Below are positions 28,021 through 36,894 of a DNA stretch of 64,000 bases, piece after piece. Source of the stretch: an uncultured Roseovarius sp. (GTDB lineage: Bacteria > Pseudomonadota > Alphaproteobacteria > Rhodobacterales > Rhodobacteraceae); the NCBI RefSeq assembly GCF_913057115.1, contig NZ_CAJXNN010000006.1:41059-105058 (forward strand), written 5' to 3'. Position numbers and translations under genes: made by a program. Within the stretch, counting starts at the first letter, position 1, and each line of letters opens with the position of its first letter. Under the pieces are notes generated by a model. That model was not told the DNA's origin. It was given only the letters and a program-made list of their open reading frames with translations, and did not search any database.

Positions 28021-28779
28021 ATGAGAAAAATTGAGCCGAACAACAAAACCGTTCTGGTCATCGACGACGAAAGCGACCTGCGCATGACGATGCGACTTGG
28101 CCTTGAGGCAGAGGGATTTTCCGTCATCGAAGCCTCGACCCAACAGGAGGCCCTCAGCGCAATTGGCACACATGACATTAGCATCGTGACACTGGACCTT
28201 GGGTTCGGACCGGACGACGGTTTCAGCTTCGCACGGGAATTACGCGAACAGCGCAATGTGCCGGTTATTCTCGTTACCGGGCGCTCCGATCCTCACGACC
28301 GCGTGCGCGGCCTTGAAAACGGGGCCGATGACTACATCACCAAGCCTTTTCATTTCCGCGAGATCGTGATGCGGATCGAACACGTCCTGCATCGTTATGA
28401 GCTTGAAGCCGGTCGCAACGGCACCGAGGTTCCAAGCCAGATCGACTTTGACCATTGCATCTTTGACACGCGGCGACGTTATGTGCGGAAGATAGACGGC
28501 GACGATCTGGAACTCACCGAAACTGAACTCAGGCTTCTGGAAATATTCGTCAGCAACCCCGGGCGCGTCCTAAGCCGCGATGACATCTCGCTTAGCTTAC
28601 GAGGGCACGAATGGTCACCACTAGACCGAACGATCGACGGACATGTGGCACGGCTACGCCGAAAGCTTGAGCCCAGCACGGAAAGCCCTCAGTTGATCAA
28701 AAGCGTTCGCGGTGTCGGGTATGTCTTCGCTGGTGAAATCAAATCTCTGGACGAGGCCTCTGACAAAGAGCATCCCTGA
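28021..28779 (+). CDS. OmpR-family response regulator
   Basis: 252 residues. The receiver domain (about 10-125) has acidic DD at 15-16, the phosphoacceptor aspartate in VTLDLGFG (about 59) and lysine in ITKPF (about 109). The winged-helix DNA-binding domain follows, with LTETELRLLEIF and the ending LIKSVRGVGYVF. I chose ATG 28021; the frame is open upstream from 27967 but with an unlikely sequence. It is tail-to-tail with a hybrid histidine kinase (41-bp overlap of coding ends), so the kinase is a possible partner although not co-transcribed. Confidence 0.9.
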   Translation: MRKIEPNNKTVLVIDDESDLRMTMRLGLEAEGFSVIEASTQQEALSAIGTHDISIVTLDLGFGPDDGFSFARELREQRNVPVILVTGRSDPHDRVRGLENGADDYITKPFHFREIVMRIEHVLHRYELEAGRNGTEVPSQIDFDHCIFDTRRRYVRKIDGDDLELTETELRLLEIFVSNPGRVLSRDDISLSLRGHEWSPLDRTIDGHVARLRRKLEPSTESPQLIKSVRGVGYVFAGEIKSLDEASDKEHP

Positions 28780-31105
28780 TGCACTGGCTCAACTTCGATA
28801 TGGAATAGGGTTTAGGCAGAAGCGGGATATTCCTGTCGCCCAAAGGGCTACGGGTGTTTTGGTCCGGACCGTTGTTGCCGGTGGTCAGCAATATGCCGAT
28901 AGACGGGTACCTCGCTCGGACCTGCGCCAGCAAATCATGGCCCGACATAGGGCCGGGCATAGACATGTCGCTGAATACAAGGTCGATGTGATGCCCTGCT
29001 TCAAGCTGTTGGAAAGCCTCTGACGCGTTGCGCGCTTCGAACACCACATAGCCAAGAACCTCCAGACGCTTCAGGACGGTCTCACGCACCATGTCGTCAT
29101 CCTCCACAACAAGGACGGTCTCTCCATCGCCATGGGCGAGCTCGTCTTCACAACCATCCGACCCAAGCATGCTCGTTTCAGCGCCCTGCTCCCGCGGCAG
29201 GTAAATGGACACCGTCGTACCAGTCCCTTCTTGTGTTTCGATATGGACGCATCCGTTTTCCCGGGCCGCGAAAGCAGCGACCGTGGTTAGCCCCAAACCA
29301 GTTCCGCGTCCGCCTGTTTTCGTGGTAAAGAACGGCTCTTGAGCCATTTCGGCAGTGCTGGGCAGCATGCCTGTTCCAGTATCGCGCACGAAGACCCGCA
29401 GGTAATCCCCCGGCGCGGCACAATTCAGGCTTTCAACCATTGCCGCATCGAGCGCCACGTTTTCGATGCCCACTATGATCTCGCCACCATCCGGCATGGC
29501 GTCACAGGCGTTGATCACGAGGTTAAGCACGGCACTCGTCAGTTCGGCATCATCAGCGCGGACAATCCAAGGCTGATCGATAGTCTGCAACGTCAACTTG
29601 GCTTTATCGCCTACCGCACGCGATAGCATCGGCCACATCAAGGACAATTGGTGCCCCACATCAAGCAAACCGGACTGGGTATGGCGGGTTTTGGCAAGCG
29701 ACAGCAACCGGGAATTGAACGAAGCACCTGTATGCAATGCATCGATGGCCGCATTGATCAGCCTAAGCGCGTCCTCATCGTCTATGCGCCGTTGAGCAAG
29801 CTCAAGATTCGACAATATGATTGTAAGCAGGTTGTTGAAATCATGGGCGATCCCACCTGATAGCCTTCCAATCGTTTCCAAGCGCTTGGCCTGTTCAAGG
29901 TTTTGCTGCATTCGCCGGGTTTCGGTAATATCCAAGAGCATACCGCGAACACGGGTCGCGCTTCTCTGAAACGCATTGCTGTCAAACATGACCTGTCCGT
30001 GAACCTGTAGCCAACGGCGCGAACCGTCCGCGTGGGTGATGGACAGATCTTGCCTCAGAACTCCGTCGCTTTGGGGGTGGAATGCCGATTGCAATTGTCG
30101 ACCGATCTCAAGTGTCGCGCGATGCCCGATCAATTGCTCCATCTCATGGATGTTCGTGGGACAAGCGTCAGGGGCTAATCCAAGTAGCGAAAGCGCCTCG
30201 GGCGACCAATGCGCCTCGCCGGTTGTAATATCTACATCAAATGTCCCGAAGTGTGCCGCCTCCGCCGCTTGGCGCAATCGCGCTTCGCTTTCACGCAAGG
30301 ATTGCTCGGCCAGCTTGCGATCAGTGATATCCTCGGCAAACAGGATAAGGCCAGCCACCTCTCCGGCGCGATTGTGCCAAGGGTGTACCTCCCACCGAAG
30401 CCACTGCATCCGCCCATCCGGCCAGCGATACCAATCCTCCGCATTTTTGACTGTTTCACCCGCCAAACCACGTTTATGTGCCTGTACCCAGCTTTCGGGC
30501 AAATGCGGAAAGGCATCGTAATGACTACGGCCTTCGATACTGCCGAGGTTCAGTCCATAGTCTGAAATCCACCTTCGGCTGCATCGGATATAACGCATGT
30601 CGCGGTCGACCATGGCCATAGGAATCGGCGCTTCCTTGATGAAGCCTTCGAGTTGTTCACGCATGACATGCAAATCGGTCAGGGTTTGAACACGATCGGA
30701 AATATCGCTCAGCAAGGCAACGATGCACGCCGGTTGGTCACCTTTGCTGGGCATAAGCGAGAGCTTCGCATTGACCCAGATATCGTCGCCAGAGGCCTGC
30801 CGGAACCGGTATTCAACCTCAGTCGCCAGAACGCGGCCTTCGACCAGGTCTTCTATGGCTGACCTATGGCGCGCGTGATCGTCGACTTGCACCATATCTT
30901 GAAAACGAAAGGATCGTACGGCTTCGGCATCATGTCCCACCAATGCGCAGAAGGCCGGGTTACACCTTTCAAAACGTCCGTCGAGTCCGACCACCACAAT
31001 CGCCGTGGGCGCAGTTTCGAATACACGCTCGAACACATCGTTCAAGTGCAAACCACCGGTGCGTGACCGCAACTCCAACCGTTCGATTTCAGAATGTCTT
31101 TCCAT
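28739..31105 (-). CDS. PAS-domain hybrid histidine kinase with C-terminal receiver
   Basis: 788 residues, no membrane segment, so cytoplasmic. Domains in order: three PAS domains (about 24-140, 150-265, 275-395), the phosphoacceptor helix GGIAHDFNNLL with His at 421, an HATPase with NACDAMPDGG and GRGTGLGL, and a receiver domain (about 668-785) with the acidic pair VEDDD and aspartate in VFSDMSMPG. The PAS domains could sense redox, light or a ligand; no haem or flavin signature is obvious. The neighbouring FNR-type regulator is divergent. Confidence 0.9.
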   Translation of the reverse strand: MERHSEIERLELRSRTGGLHLNDVFERVFETAPTAIVVVGLDGRFERCNPAFCALVGHDAEAVRSFRFQDMVQVDDHARHRSAIEDLVEGRVLATEVEYRFRQASGDDIWVNAKLSLMPSKGDQPACIVALLSDISDRVQTLTDLHVMREQLEGFIKEAPIPMAMVDRDMRYIRCSRRWISDYGLNLGSIEGRSHYDAFPHLPESWVQAHKRGLAGETVKNAEDWYRWPDGRMQWLRWEVHPWHNRAGEVAGLILFAEDITDRKLAEQSLRESEARLRQAAEAAHFGTFDVDITTGEAHWSPEALSLLGLAPDACPTNIHEMEQLIGHRATLEIGRQLQSAFHPQSDGVLRQDLSITHADGSRRWLQVHGQVMFDSNAFQRSATRVRGMLLDITETRRMQQNLEQAKRLETIGRLSGGIAHDFNNLLTIILSNLELAQRRIDDEDALRLINAAIDALHTGASFNSRLLSLAKTRHTQSGLLDVGHQLSLMWPMLSRAVGDKAKLTLQTIDQPWIVRADDAELTSAVLNLVINACDAMPDGGEIIVGIENVALDAAMVESLNCAAPGDYLRVFVRDTGTGMLPSTAEMAQEPFFTTKTGGRGTGLGLTTVAAFAARENGCVHIETQEGTGTTVSIYLPREQGAETSMLGSDGCEDELAHGDGETVLVVEDDDMVRETVLKRLEVLGYVVFEARNASEAFQQLEAGHHIDLVFSDMSMPGPMSGHDLLAQVRARYPSIGILLTTGNNGPDQNTRSPLGDRNIPLLPKPYSISKLSQCIRDALCQRPRPEI

Positions 31106-31351
31106 GCAGTTGTCCCCCAGCCAACATGCAGGACCGTATCACGATATTCACGGAAAAACCTGGCACGTGCACAATTCTACACATTTCTAATTTTGCATAC
31201 TTCGCGATTCTCGCTCTTAATGATTTTGCCTTTGGGGGGCATGGGCAACTCGGGAGACGCCCATGGCCAGGCATTCTGAAAATTGTACGGCGCTTGCCGC
31301 TGGTATGAGTACCAACAGCAATCCTCACGGTTTTGAGGATCCGCAATTGGT

Positions 31352-31373
31352 GCCGGAATTATATATTTCCGGC
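31352..31373. promoter_or_regulatory. 22-bp inverted repeat before the FNR-type gene
   Basis: GCCGGAA (31352-31358) and TTCCGGC (31367-31373) are perfect arms around the AT-only spacer TTATATAT. It ends 22 bp before ATG 31396, so it could be an operator or a leader hairpin. It does not match an FNR box. Confidence 0.45.
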
Positions 31374-31395
31374 CTACTCATGGGGGATTTTAAAA

Positions 31396-32166
31396 ATGAA
31401 TGTTGTATCCATGCACCGCATGTCATGCGAGTGTCAGGCGTGTCCAGTTCCGGGGTCGTCGTTTTGTGCCCGCGCGTCGGGACAAGATAAGGACGGCATT
31501 GCCCAGCTCGCGCATCGTGCGCGTTTCAAACAGGGTCAATCGGTATTGATGCAGGGCGACGAATCCGAAAAAATCGGCATTCTAAGGTCCGGTGTCATCA
31601 AGACCGTCTTCATGACCGAAGACGGAGATACCCAAGTCCTTGGCTTGCTATTTCCGGGGGATTTCATCGGGCGCGCGTTTGAAAGCGAGTATCGCTTCTC
31701 ATATGAAGCCGCGACCGATATCGACATCTGCCTCTTCCAAAAGTCCTCGTTCGAGGGGCTCTTGATGGGGTCGCCGGCTCTGGAGCATGCTTATCTTCTC
31801 AGTACGCTGCGCCAAATGGACAAGATGAATAGCTGGACTTGCCTGCTGCGTGGCCGAACCGCGCGCGAACGTGTTGCGGCCTATTTCACGTTTTGCGCAC
31901 TGCACGATGGAGAAACAGACGCCACCTTGGATCTCTCCGGGACGCATCCCATCCTTGAACTGAGACTCAGCCGAACCGATCTGGCCAGCTTGTTGGACAT
32001 GACGCCGGAAACCTTTTGTCGGTGCCTTCATGGCTTGGCGGACAAAGGCGCGCTCCATATCTGTGCTCCACACCGGATTGAGCTGACGAATATCGCTCGG
32101 CTTCGCGAATTGGCGGGGCCGCCCTTGGAAGGTTTGGTCGAAAAACCGCAGCGTGCGGTGATCTAA
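31396..32166 (+). CDS. Crp/FNR-family regulator with N-terminal cysteine cluster
   Basis: 256 residues. A cysteine-rich N-terminus (C11, C13, C16, C24) and a further C112 in the sensor domain could ligate a 4Fe-4S cluster as in oxygen-sensing FNR. The cyclic-nucleotide-like fold covers about 38-140. The helix-turn-helix is LSRTDLASLLDMTPETFCR, where Glu205 and Arg209 match the E--SR residues that read TTGA half-sites, but the serine is cysteine (208). ATG 31396 is preceded by GGGGGA at 8 bases. Likely the activator at the FNR boxes between 25 and 27 kb (inference). Confidence 0.85.
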   Translation: MNVVSMHRMSCECQACPVPGSSFCARASGQDKDGIAQLAHRARFKQGQSVLMQGDESEKIGILRSGVIKTVFMTEDGDTQVLGLLFPGDFIGRAFESEYRFSYEAATDIDICLFQKSSFEGLLMGSPALEHAYLLSTLRQMDKMNSWTCLLRGRTARERVAAYFTFCALHDGETDATLDLSGTHPILELRLSRTDLASLLDMTPETFCRCLHGLADKGALHICAPHRIELTNIARLRELAGPPLEGLVEKPQRAVI

Positions 32167-32184
32167 AACCTCCTTTTGCATTGT

Positions 32185-32213
32185 CGAGTTTGGGGCCTTG
32201 CGCCTCAAACTCG
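32185..32213. terminator. Stem-loop between convergent genes
   Basis: CGAGTTTG (32185-32192) pairs with CAAACTCG (32206-32213), with GGGC/GCCT extending it to about 12 pairs and a short loop. It lies between the convergent FNR-type gene and phosphatase gene. There is no T-run, so it is a weak intrinsic terminator or a protective 3' end. Confidence 0.5.
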
Positions 32214-32230
32214 CAGGCGCGATCACCCGG

Positions 32231-32713
32231 TCATGCCAGCGTTGCCCACTCCCATTGATCCTCTGTCTCAACCGCACATGGGCGAACCGCGCGCAGGCGG
32301 GCAAGCGCCGCATCCGGGTCTTCACCGGCCTCAACCATGAGACGCAATGCCGCCATACCTGACCGCCCGCACCCTCCCATGCAATGGATCAGAACGCGAC
32401 CGCCACCCTGTAAGGCGGCAAGTGCCGCCCGGCTTGCCTCGTGCCAAGTGTCCTCCTCGGTGACTGAGGGCACTCCGAAATCTGCAACGGGAACGTGCGA
32501 CCAGCGAGTGCCGGAATCCTGAAGATCAGCCCCCAGATTACCAGCCCCGTGCCGCGCCAATTCCGGCAAAGTTGCCATGCTGAGAACTAAGGCAGGCTGC
32601 CAGTCGCGCACATGGGCGAGGTCCTCGGCATAATGCCCGCCCCGTCCCGGCATCGGCGCAATAGCCAGAATCCCTTCGCTCACTGGCAAGGCGAATATGA
32701 TGAAGCCCGACAT
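32231..32713 (-). CDS. Dual-specificity/tyrosine phosphatase-like protein
   Basis: 160 residues. The active-site loop HCMGGCGRSGM (about 110-120) is the HCx5R signature, with the nucleophilic cysteine at position 2. An upstream aspartate in PVADFGVP may act as general acid. The enzyme is a small cytoplasmic cysteine phosphatase; substrate unknown. ATG start at 32713. Confidence 0.82.
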   Translation of the reverse strand: MSGFIIFALPVSEGILAIAPMPGRGGHYAEDLAHVRDWQPALVLSMATLPELARHGAGNLGADLQDSGTRWSHVPVADFGVPSVTEEDTWHEASRAALAALQGGGRVLIHCMGGCGRSGMAALRLMVEAGEDPDAALARLRAVRPCAVETEDQWEWATLA

Positions 32714-33027
32714 GGGGCAACCTATGGCCGGATGACCGAATGAGTGTCGCTCCGGCCCATCTCTCCGGTTTCAAAGCCAATGGCCCGCACCCTTGGAAGG
32801 CCGACGCCGCCGATCACGGCCTTACCATCCCTGCCCATAGGGTGCCGATCGTCGATATTCCGGTTGCGACGAATTCCTCGCAAACGCATGTTCCCCCCAC
32901 ATCCTGGCAATCAACGGCACCTACCCTTGCGCCATCCCCGAACAAAAGCAAGCCGCTGCGCAGAAAGGTGGACGCCCCGCGCGACCCGCTTTAGGTTCAA
33001 CAGGTATCGCGAATCCAAAGGCCCCGA
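32714..33027. other. 314-bp interval before dnaX, no gene seen
   Basis: Several short frames exist on both strands but none has a ribosome binding site or a recognisable protein. An SRP RNA is often found near dnaX in bacteria; I looked for its conserved hairpin-tip sequence here and did not find it. The AAAGG just before 33028 serves dnaX. Confidence 0.5.
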
Positions 33028-34794
33028 ATGACCGACACCCCCTCGACAGCCTATCAGGTGCTTGCCAGGAAATACCGGCCCGAAACCTTCGCCGACCTGG
33101 TCGGGCAAGACGCCATGGTGCGCACCCTGAAGAACGCCTTCAAGGCCGACCGGATCGCGCAGGCCTTCATCATGACGGGCATTCGCGGCACCGGCAAAAC
33201 CACAACCGCCCGGATCATCGCCAAGGGCATGAACTGCATTGGTACGGATGGTCAGGGCGGCCCTACGACCGACCCCTGCGGCAAGTGTGAGCATTGCACC
33301 GCCATCATGGAAGGCCGCCATGTAGACGTGATGGAGATGGACGCCGCCTCGCGCACCGGTGTGGGCGATATCCGTGAAATCATTGAATCGGTGCATTATC
33401 GCGCGGCCTCGGCCCGCTACAAGATCTACATCATCGACGAGGTGCATATGCTTAGCACCTCGGCCTTCAACGCGCTTCTCAAGACGCTGGAAGAACCGCC
33501 CGAGCATGTGAAATTCATCTTCGCCACGACCGAGATCCGCAAAGTTCCAGTGACGGTTCTGTCGCGTTGCCAACGGTTCGATCTGCGCCGGATCGAACCA
33601 GAAGTGATGATCGCCCTTTTGCAAAAAATCGCTGGTGCCGAGAACGCCGAGATCAGCGAAGATGCGCTAGCCCTTATCACCCGCGCCGCCGAGGGCTCTG
33701 CCCGTGATGCCACCTCTCTTCTCGATCAGGCCATCAGCCACGGCGCGGGCGAAACCACTGCCGACCAAGTCCGCGCCATGCTTGGGCTGGCCGACCGGGG
33801 CCGGGTTCTGGACCTCTTTGACCTGATTATGAAGGGCGACGCCGCTGGCGCGCTGACGGAACTCAGCGGCCAATATGCCGAAGGGGCCGATCCAATGGCC
33901 GTGCTGCGCGATCTGGCGGAAGTGACCCATTGGATTTCCGTGGTCAAGATCACGCCCGAAGCCGCCGAAGACCCCACAATCGGCCCCGACGAACGGGCCC
34001 GCGGCCAGAGCATGGCCGAGGCCCTGCCGATGCGGGTGCTCACCCGAATGTGGCAGATGTTGCTCAAGGCATTGGACGAGGTGGCCGATGCCCCCAACGC
34101 GATGATGGCCGCCGAAATGGCGGTGATCCGCCTCACGCATGTGGCGGACCTGCCCAGCCCCGAAGAACTGGTGCGCAAACTGCGTGATACACCGCCGCCG
34201 CCTGCGCCGGGTCCCGGTAGCGGCGGCACGGCGGCCCCGCAATCCGGCGGCACGACACAGTCCCAAGGCGGCACCCCCGCCCCCACGCATCCCGGCCCCT
34301 CCGGCCCAAGTGCTTCGGGGGCAAGCCCCGCGCTCGCCGTGGCCAATGAGGCCGCGCTGGCCCATTACCCGACCTTCGAACATGTGGTCGAATTGATCCG
34401 CACACAACGCGATGTGAAACTGCTGGTCGAGGTGGAAACCTGTGTGCAACTGGCCAGTTACCGGCCCGGGCGGATCGAATTTCAGCCGACGGAAAACGCC
34501 CCCCAAGACCTTTCGCAACGGCTTGGGTCCGCACTGCAACGCTGGACCGGCACGCGCTGGGGAGTGAGTGTGGTCAACGACGGCGGGGCCGAAACCATCG
34601 CGGCGAAACGCGATGCGGCGGAAACCGCACTCAAGGAGGAAGCCTCCGACCACCCGATGGTCAAGGCTGTCCTTGCCGCCTTCCCCAAGGCCAAGATCAC
34701 TCAAATCCGCACACCCGAGGACCAACAGGCCGAAGCACAAGCCGACGCCCTGCCCGAGGTCGAGGATGAATGGGACCCCTTCGAAGAAGATTGA
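33028..34794 (+). CDS. dnaX: DNA polymerase III subunits gamma/tau
   Basis: 588 residues. The AAA clamp-loader core has GIRGTGKTT (about 51-59), a zinc-binding cysteine group (PCGKCEHC at about 85-92) and DEVHMLS, with the SRC sensor in VLSRCQRF. A Pro/Gly/Ser/Thr-rich linker (about 388-438) leads to the C-terminal tau domain. It loads the sliding clamp and tethers polymerases at the fork. ATG 33028 has AAAGG 6 bases upstream. No slippery A-run suggesting programmed frameshifting to gamma was noticed. Confidence 0.95.
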   Translation: MTDTPSTAYQVLARKYRPETFADLVGQDAMVRTLKNAFKADRIAQAFIMTGIRGTGKTTTARIIAKGMNCIGTDGQGGPTTDPCGKCEHCTAIMEGRHVDVMEMDAASRTGVGDIREIIESVHYRAASARYKIYIIDEVHMLSTSAFNALLKTLEEPPEHVKFIFATTEIRKVPVTVLSRCQRFDLRRIEPEVMIALLQKIAGAENAEISEDALALITRAAEGSARDATSLLDQAISHGAGETTADQVRAMLGLADRGRVLDLFDLIMKGDAAGALTELSGQYAEGADPMAVLRDLAEVTHWISVVKITPEAAEDPTIGPDERARGQSMAEALPMRVLTRMWQMLLKALDEVADAPNAMMAAEMAVIRLTHVADLPSPEELVRKLRDTPPPPAPGPGSGGTAAPQSGGTTQSQGGTPAPTHPGPSGPSASGASPALAVANEAALAHYPTFEHVVELIRTQRDVKLLVEVETCVQLASYRPGRIEFQPTENAPQDLSQRLGSALQRWTGTRWGVSVVNDGGAETIAAKRDAAETALKEEASDHPMVKAVLAAFPKAKITQIRTPEDQQAEAQADALPEVEDEWDPFEED

Positions 34795-34890
34795 CCGCCT
34801 CACCCTTGCCGCCCGCCCCCGGCGCTGCAATATGTTAACGAACCAACGGCGCGCGCCCGCGCCGTAACCACTCACAACCGGAGAGATCAG

Positions 34891-35235
34891 ATGTTCAAAG
34901 GACTGGGCCAACTCGGCGATATGGCCGGCATGATGAAAAAAGCGCAGGAAATGCAAACCAAGATGGCCGAGTTGCAGGAAGAGATGCACAACATCATGGT
35001 CGAAGGCGAATCCGGCGCGGGCCTTGTCAAAGCCACTTGTTCGGCCAAGGGCGAACTCAAGGGCCTTGATATCGACCCGTCGATTTTCAACTCCGACGAC
35101 AAGGAAGTTGTCGAAGACCTGATCCTTGCCGCCATCAAGGACGCCCAGCAAAAGGCCAATGACCGCGCGCAGGAAGAAATGAGCAAACTGACCGAGGAAA
35201 TGGGTCTTCCAAAGGACATGAACCTGCCCTTCTGA
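34891..35235 (+). CDS. YbaB/EbfC-family nucleoid-associated protein
   Basis: 114 residues. The order GLGDMAGMMKKAQEMQTKMAELQ-type start, then a short beta-sheet part and a C-terminal helix, is the YbaB fold. It binds DNA and is encoded between dnaX and recR as in most proteobacteria. A clear GGAGAG precedes ATG 34891 by 5 bases. Confidence 0.93.
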   Translation: MFKGLGQLGDMAGMMKKAQEMQTKMAELQEEMHNIMVEGESGAGLVKATCSAKGELKGLDIDPSIFNSDDKEVVEDLILAAIKDAQQKANDRAQEEMSKLTEEMGLPKDMNLPF

Positions 35236-35247
35236 TCTTCATCTTTC

Positions 35248-35310
35248 CACAAATACTCCGGGGCGTCGTTGAGAATCCTCAGATCTTCAACGTAGGGGGC
35301 TGGCCCCCAA
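35248..35310. repeat. Short GC-palindromic intergenic element
   Basis: Between the YbaB gene and recR lies AAATACTCCGGGG followed by a GTTGA/TCAAC pair and the palindrome GGGGGCTGGCCCCC (35296-35309). From memory, such CTCCGGGG-plus-GGGGGC patterns recur between genes in Rhodobacteraceae; the genome would have to be searched to confirm a repeat family. Confidence 0.35.
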
Positions 35311-35341
35311 CCGCCCCGACCAGCCACAAGCGCCCCCGCCC

Positions 35342-35935
35342 ATGAGTTCCACCCGCGACATCGACGCTCTGATTGACCTGATGGCGAAACTGCCGGGGCT
35401 TGGGCCGCGTTCGGCCCGGCGCGCGGTGCTGCACTTGATCGCCAAACGCGAATTGCAACTCCTGCCATTGGCCGATCTGATGCAAAAGGTCGCCGCCACG
35501 GCGCGCGAATGTCTCAACTGCGGCAATATCGGCACGGCGGATGTCTGCGATATCTGCACCTCGGAAAAACGTGCCAATGGGCAGCTTTGCGTGGTCGAAG
35601 ACGTGGCCGACCTATGGGCGATGGAGCGCGGCCATGCCTACAAGGGGCGTTATCACGTGTTGGGCGGTACGCTCAGCGCGCTGGATCAGGTGGGGCCGGA
35701 GCAGTTGCGAATCCCGCAGCTGGTCAACCGGGTCGACGCGGAAAACGTGACCGAGGTCATTCTTGCCCTGAATGCCACCGTGGATGGTCAAACGACGGCC
35801 CATTACATCGCCGACCAGTTGGAAGACCGCATCACCCTGACGTCATTAGCGCAGGGTGTGCCGATTGGCGGAGAGCTGGATTATCTCGACGACGGCACCA
35901 TCAGCGCCGCGCTCAATGCCCGCAAGAAGCTTTGA
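35342..35935 (+). CDS. recR: Recombination mediator protein RecR
   Basis: 197 residues, typical length. It has an N-terminal helix-hairpin-helix ([12 protein letters not shown]), a four-cysteine zinc finger (C--C at CLNCGNIG and C--C at VCDICTSE, about 58-75), a Toprim domain with [12 protein letters not shown], and the late [12 protein letters not shown]. It acts with RecF/RecO to load RecA on gapped DNA. Confidence 0.96.
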   Translation: MSSTRDIDALIDLMAKLPGLGPRSARRAVLHLIAKRELQLLPLADLMQKVAATARECLNCGNIGTADVCDICTSEKRANGQLCVVEDVADLWAMERGHAYKGRYHVLGGTLSALDQVGPEQLRIPQLVNRVDAENVTEVILALNATVDGQTTAHYIADQLEDRITLTSLAQGVPIGGELDYLDDGTISAALNARKKL

Positions 35936-35967
35936 CCTAAGCAGTTGGACCAAAAGTACCGTAGATG

Positions 35968-35998
35968 AAAAAGGCCGGACCTTTCGGAAGGCCCGGCC
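35968..35998 (-). terminator. Rho-independent terminator of trcR
   Basis: GGCCGG and CCTT (35973-35983) pair with AAGG and CCGGCC (35988-35998) around a TCGG loop with one A/C mismatch. On the minus strand five Ts follow (35968-35972 are A on plus). It sits between convergent recR and trcR and may work in both directions. Confidence 0.8.
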
Positions 35999-36022
35999 AT
36001 TTGTCATCGTGTCCGCCTGAAA

Positions 36023-36763
36023 TCAGGCCTCGTCGTCTTCGTCGTCGGAACTGTCCGGCAGGTTAAAGAAACTATCGGCGTCGATCTTTTCTTCTTTCTC
36101 CGTGTCGTCCCCGCCAAGGCTGAAGGTTTCCAGCCCCTCGATCGCGGTCGGAATGCGCGGCTCGGCATCGCCCTCAAGGCTTTGCTCGGTGCTCAGCAGC
36201 TTGCGGCGCTCGTCGTCATCCATCGCCTCGCCTTCCTTGGCCTTCTTGGCAGCCGCCTTTTGCACGGCAGCATCCAGTTCGGATTGCTTGCACAGCCCCA
36301 AGGCAACCGGGTCAATGGGTTGCATGTTGGCGATGTTCCAGTGGGTCCGCTCGCGGATCGACTGGATCGTGGGTTTCGTGGTCCCTACTAGCTTGGCGAT
36401 TTGAGCGTCGGCCAGTTCCGGGTGGAACTTCACCAGCCACAGAATCGAATTCGGGCGATCCTGACGCTTGGAAAGCGGCGTGTACCGCGGACCACGGCGT
36501 TTTTCTTCGCCGGACGCGGCAGGATTGAACTTGAGTGTCAGCTTGTGCAGCGGATCGGCCTCGGCCTTGTCGATCTCGTCTTGCGTTAGTTGGTTATTGG
36601 CAATCGGATCAAACCCCTTGACACCAGCTGCCACATCGCCGTCGGCGATGCCCTGTACTTCCAGCTCATGCATTCCGCAGAAATCGGCAATCTGCTTGAA
36701 GCTGAGCGTTGTATTATCCACCAGCCAAACGGCGGTGGCCTTTGCCATAAGCGGTTTTGCCAT
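36023..36763 (-). CDS. trcR: Cell cycle transcriptional regulator TrcR (DUF1013)
   Basis: 246 residues. The start MAKPLMAKATAVWLVDNTTLSF and the HTH-like KLVGTTKPTIQSIRERTHWN are family hallmarks; the C-terminal part is very acidic and ends EDDEA. The family is restricted to alphaproteobacteria and linked to cell-cycle gene control. I chose ATG 36763 because GGAGG lies 9 bases upstream; the frame runs open to 36871 but that part overlaps the RNase gene's promoter. Confidence 0.9.
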   Translation of the reverse strand: MAKPLMAKATAVWLVDNTTLSFKQIADFCGMHELEVQGIADGDVAAGVKGFDPIANNQLTQDEIDKAEADPLHKLTLKFNPAASGEEKRRGPRYTPLSKRQDRPNSILWLVKFHPELADAQIAKLVGTTKPTIQSIRERTHWNIANMQPIDPVALGLCKQSELDAAVQKAAAKKAKEGEAMDDDERRKLLSTEQSLEGDAEPRIPTAIEGLETFSLGGDDTEKEEKIDADSFFNLPDSSDDEDDEA

Positions 36764-36894
36764 ATCTCGGGCCTCCTTCGCGCAAATCTTCCCCGTTGCC
36801 TTAATCGGCTGCGACCTGATCGGGCGCGGGTTTCCGTTGTCGGGGAACTTGGCCGCTATATACTGATACACGTCAGAAAATGGAAGGCCAAAGA

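Noticed and set aside
32714..33027. SRP RNA gene upstream of dnaX
   Set aside because: The conserved tip sequence of SRP RNA could not be found on either strand.
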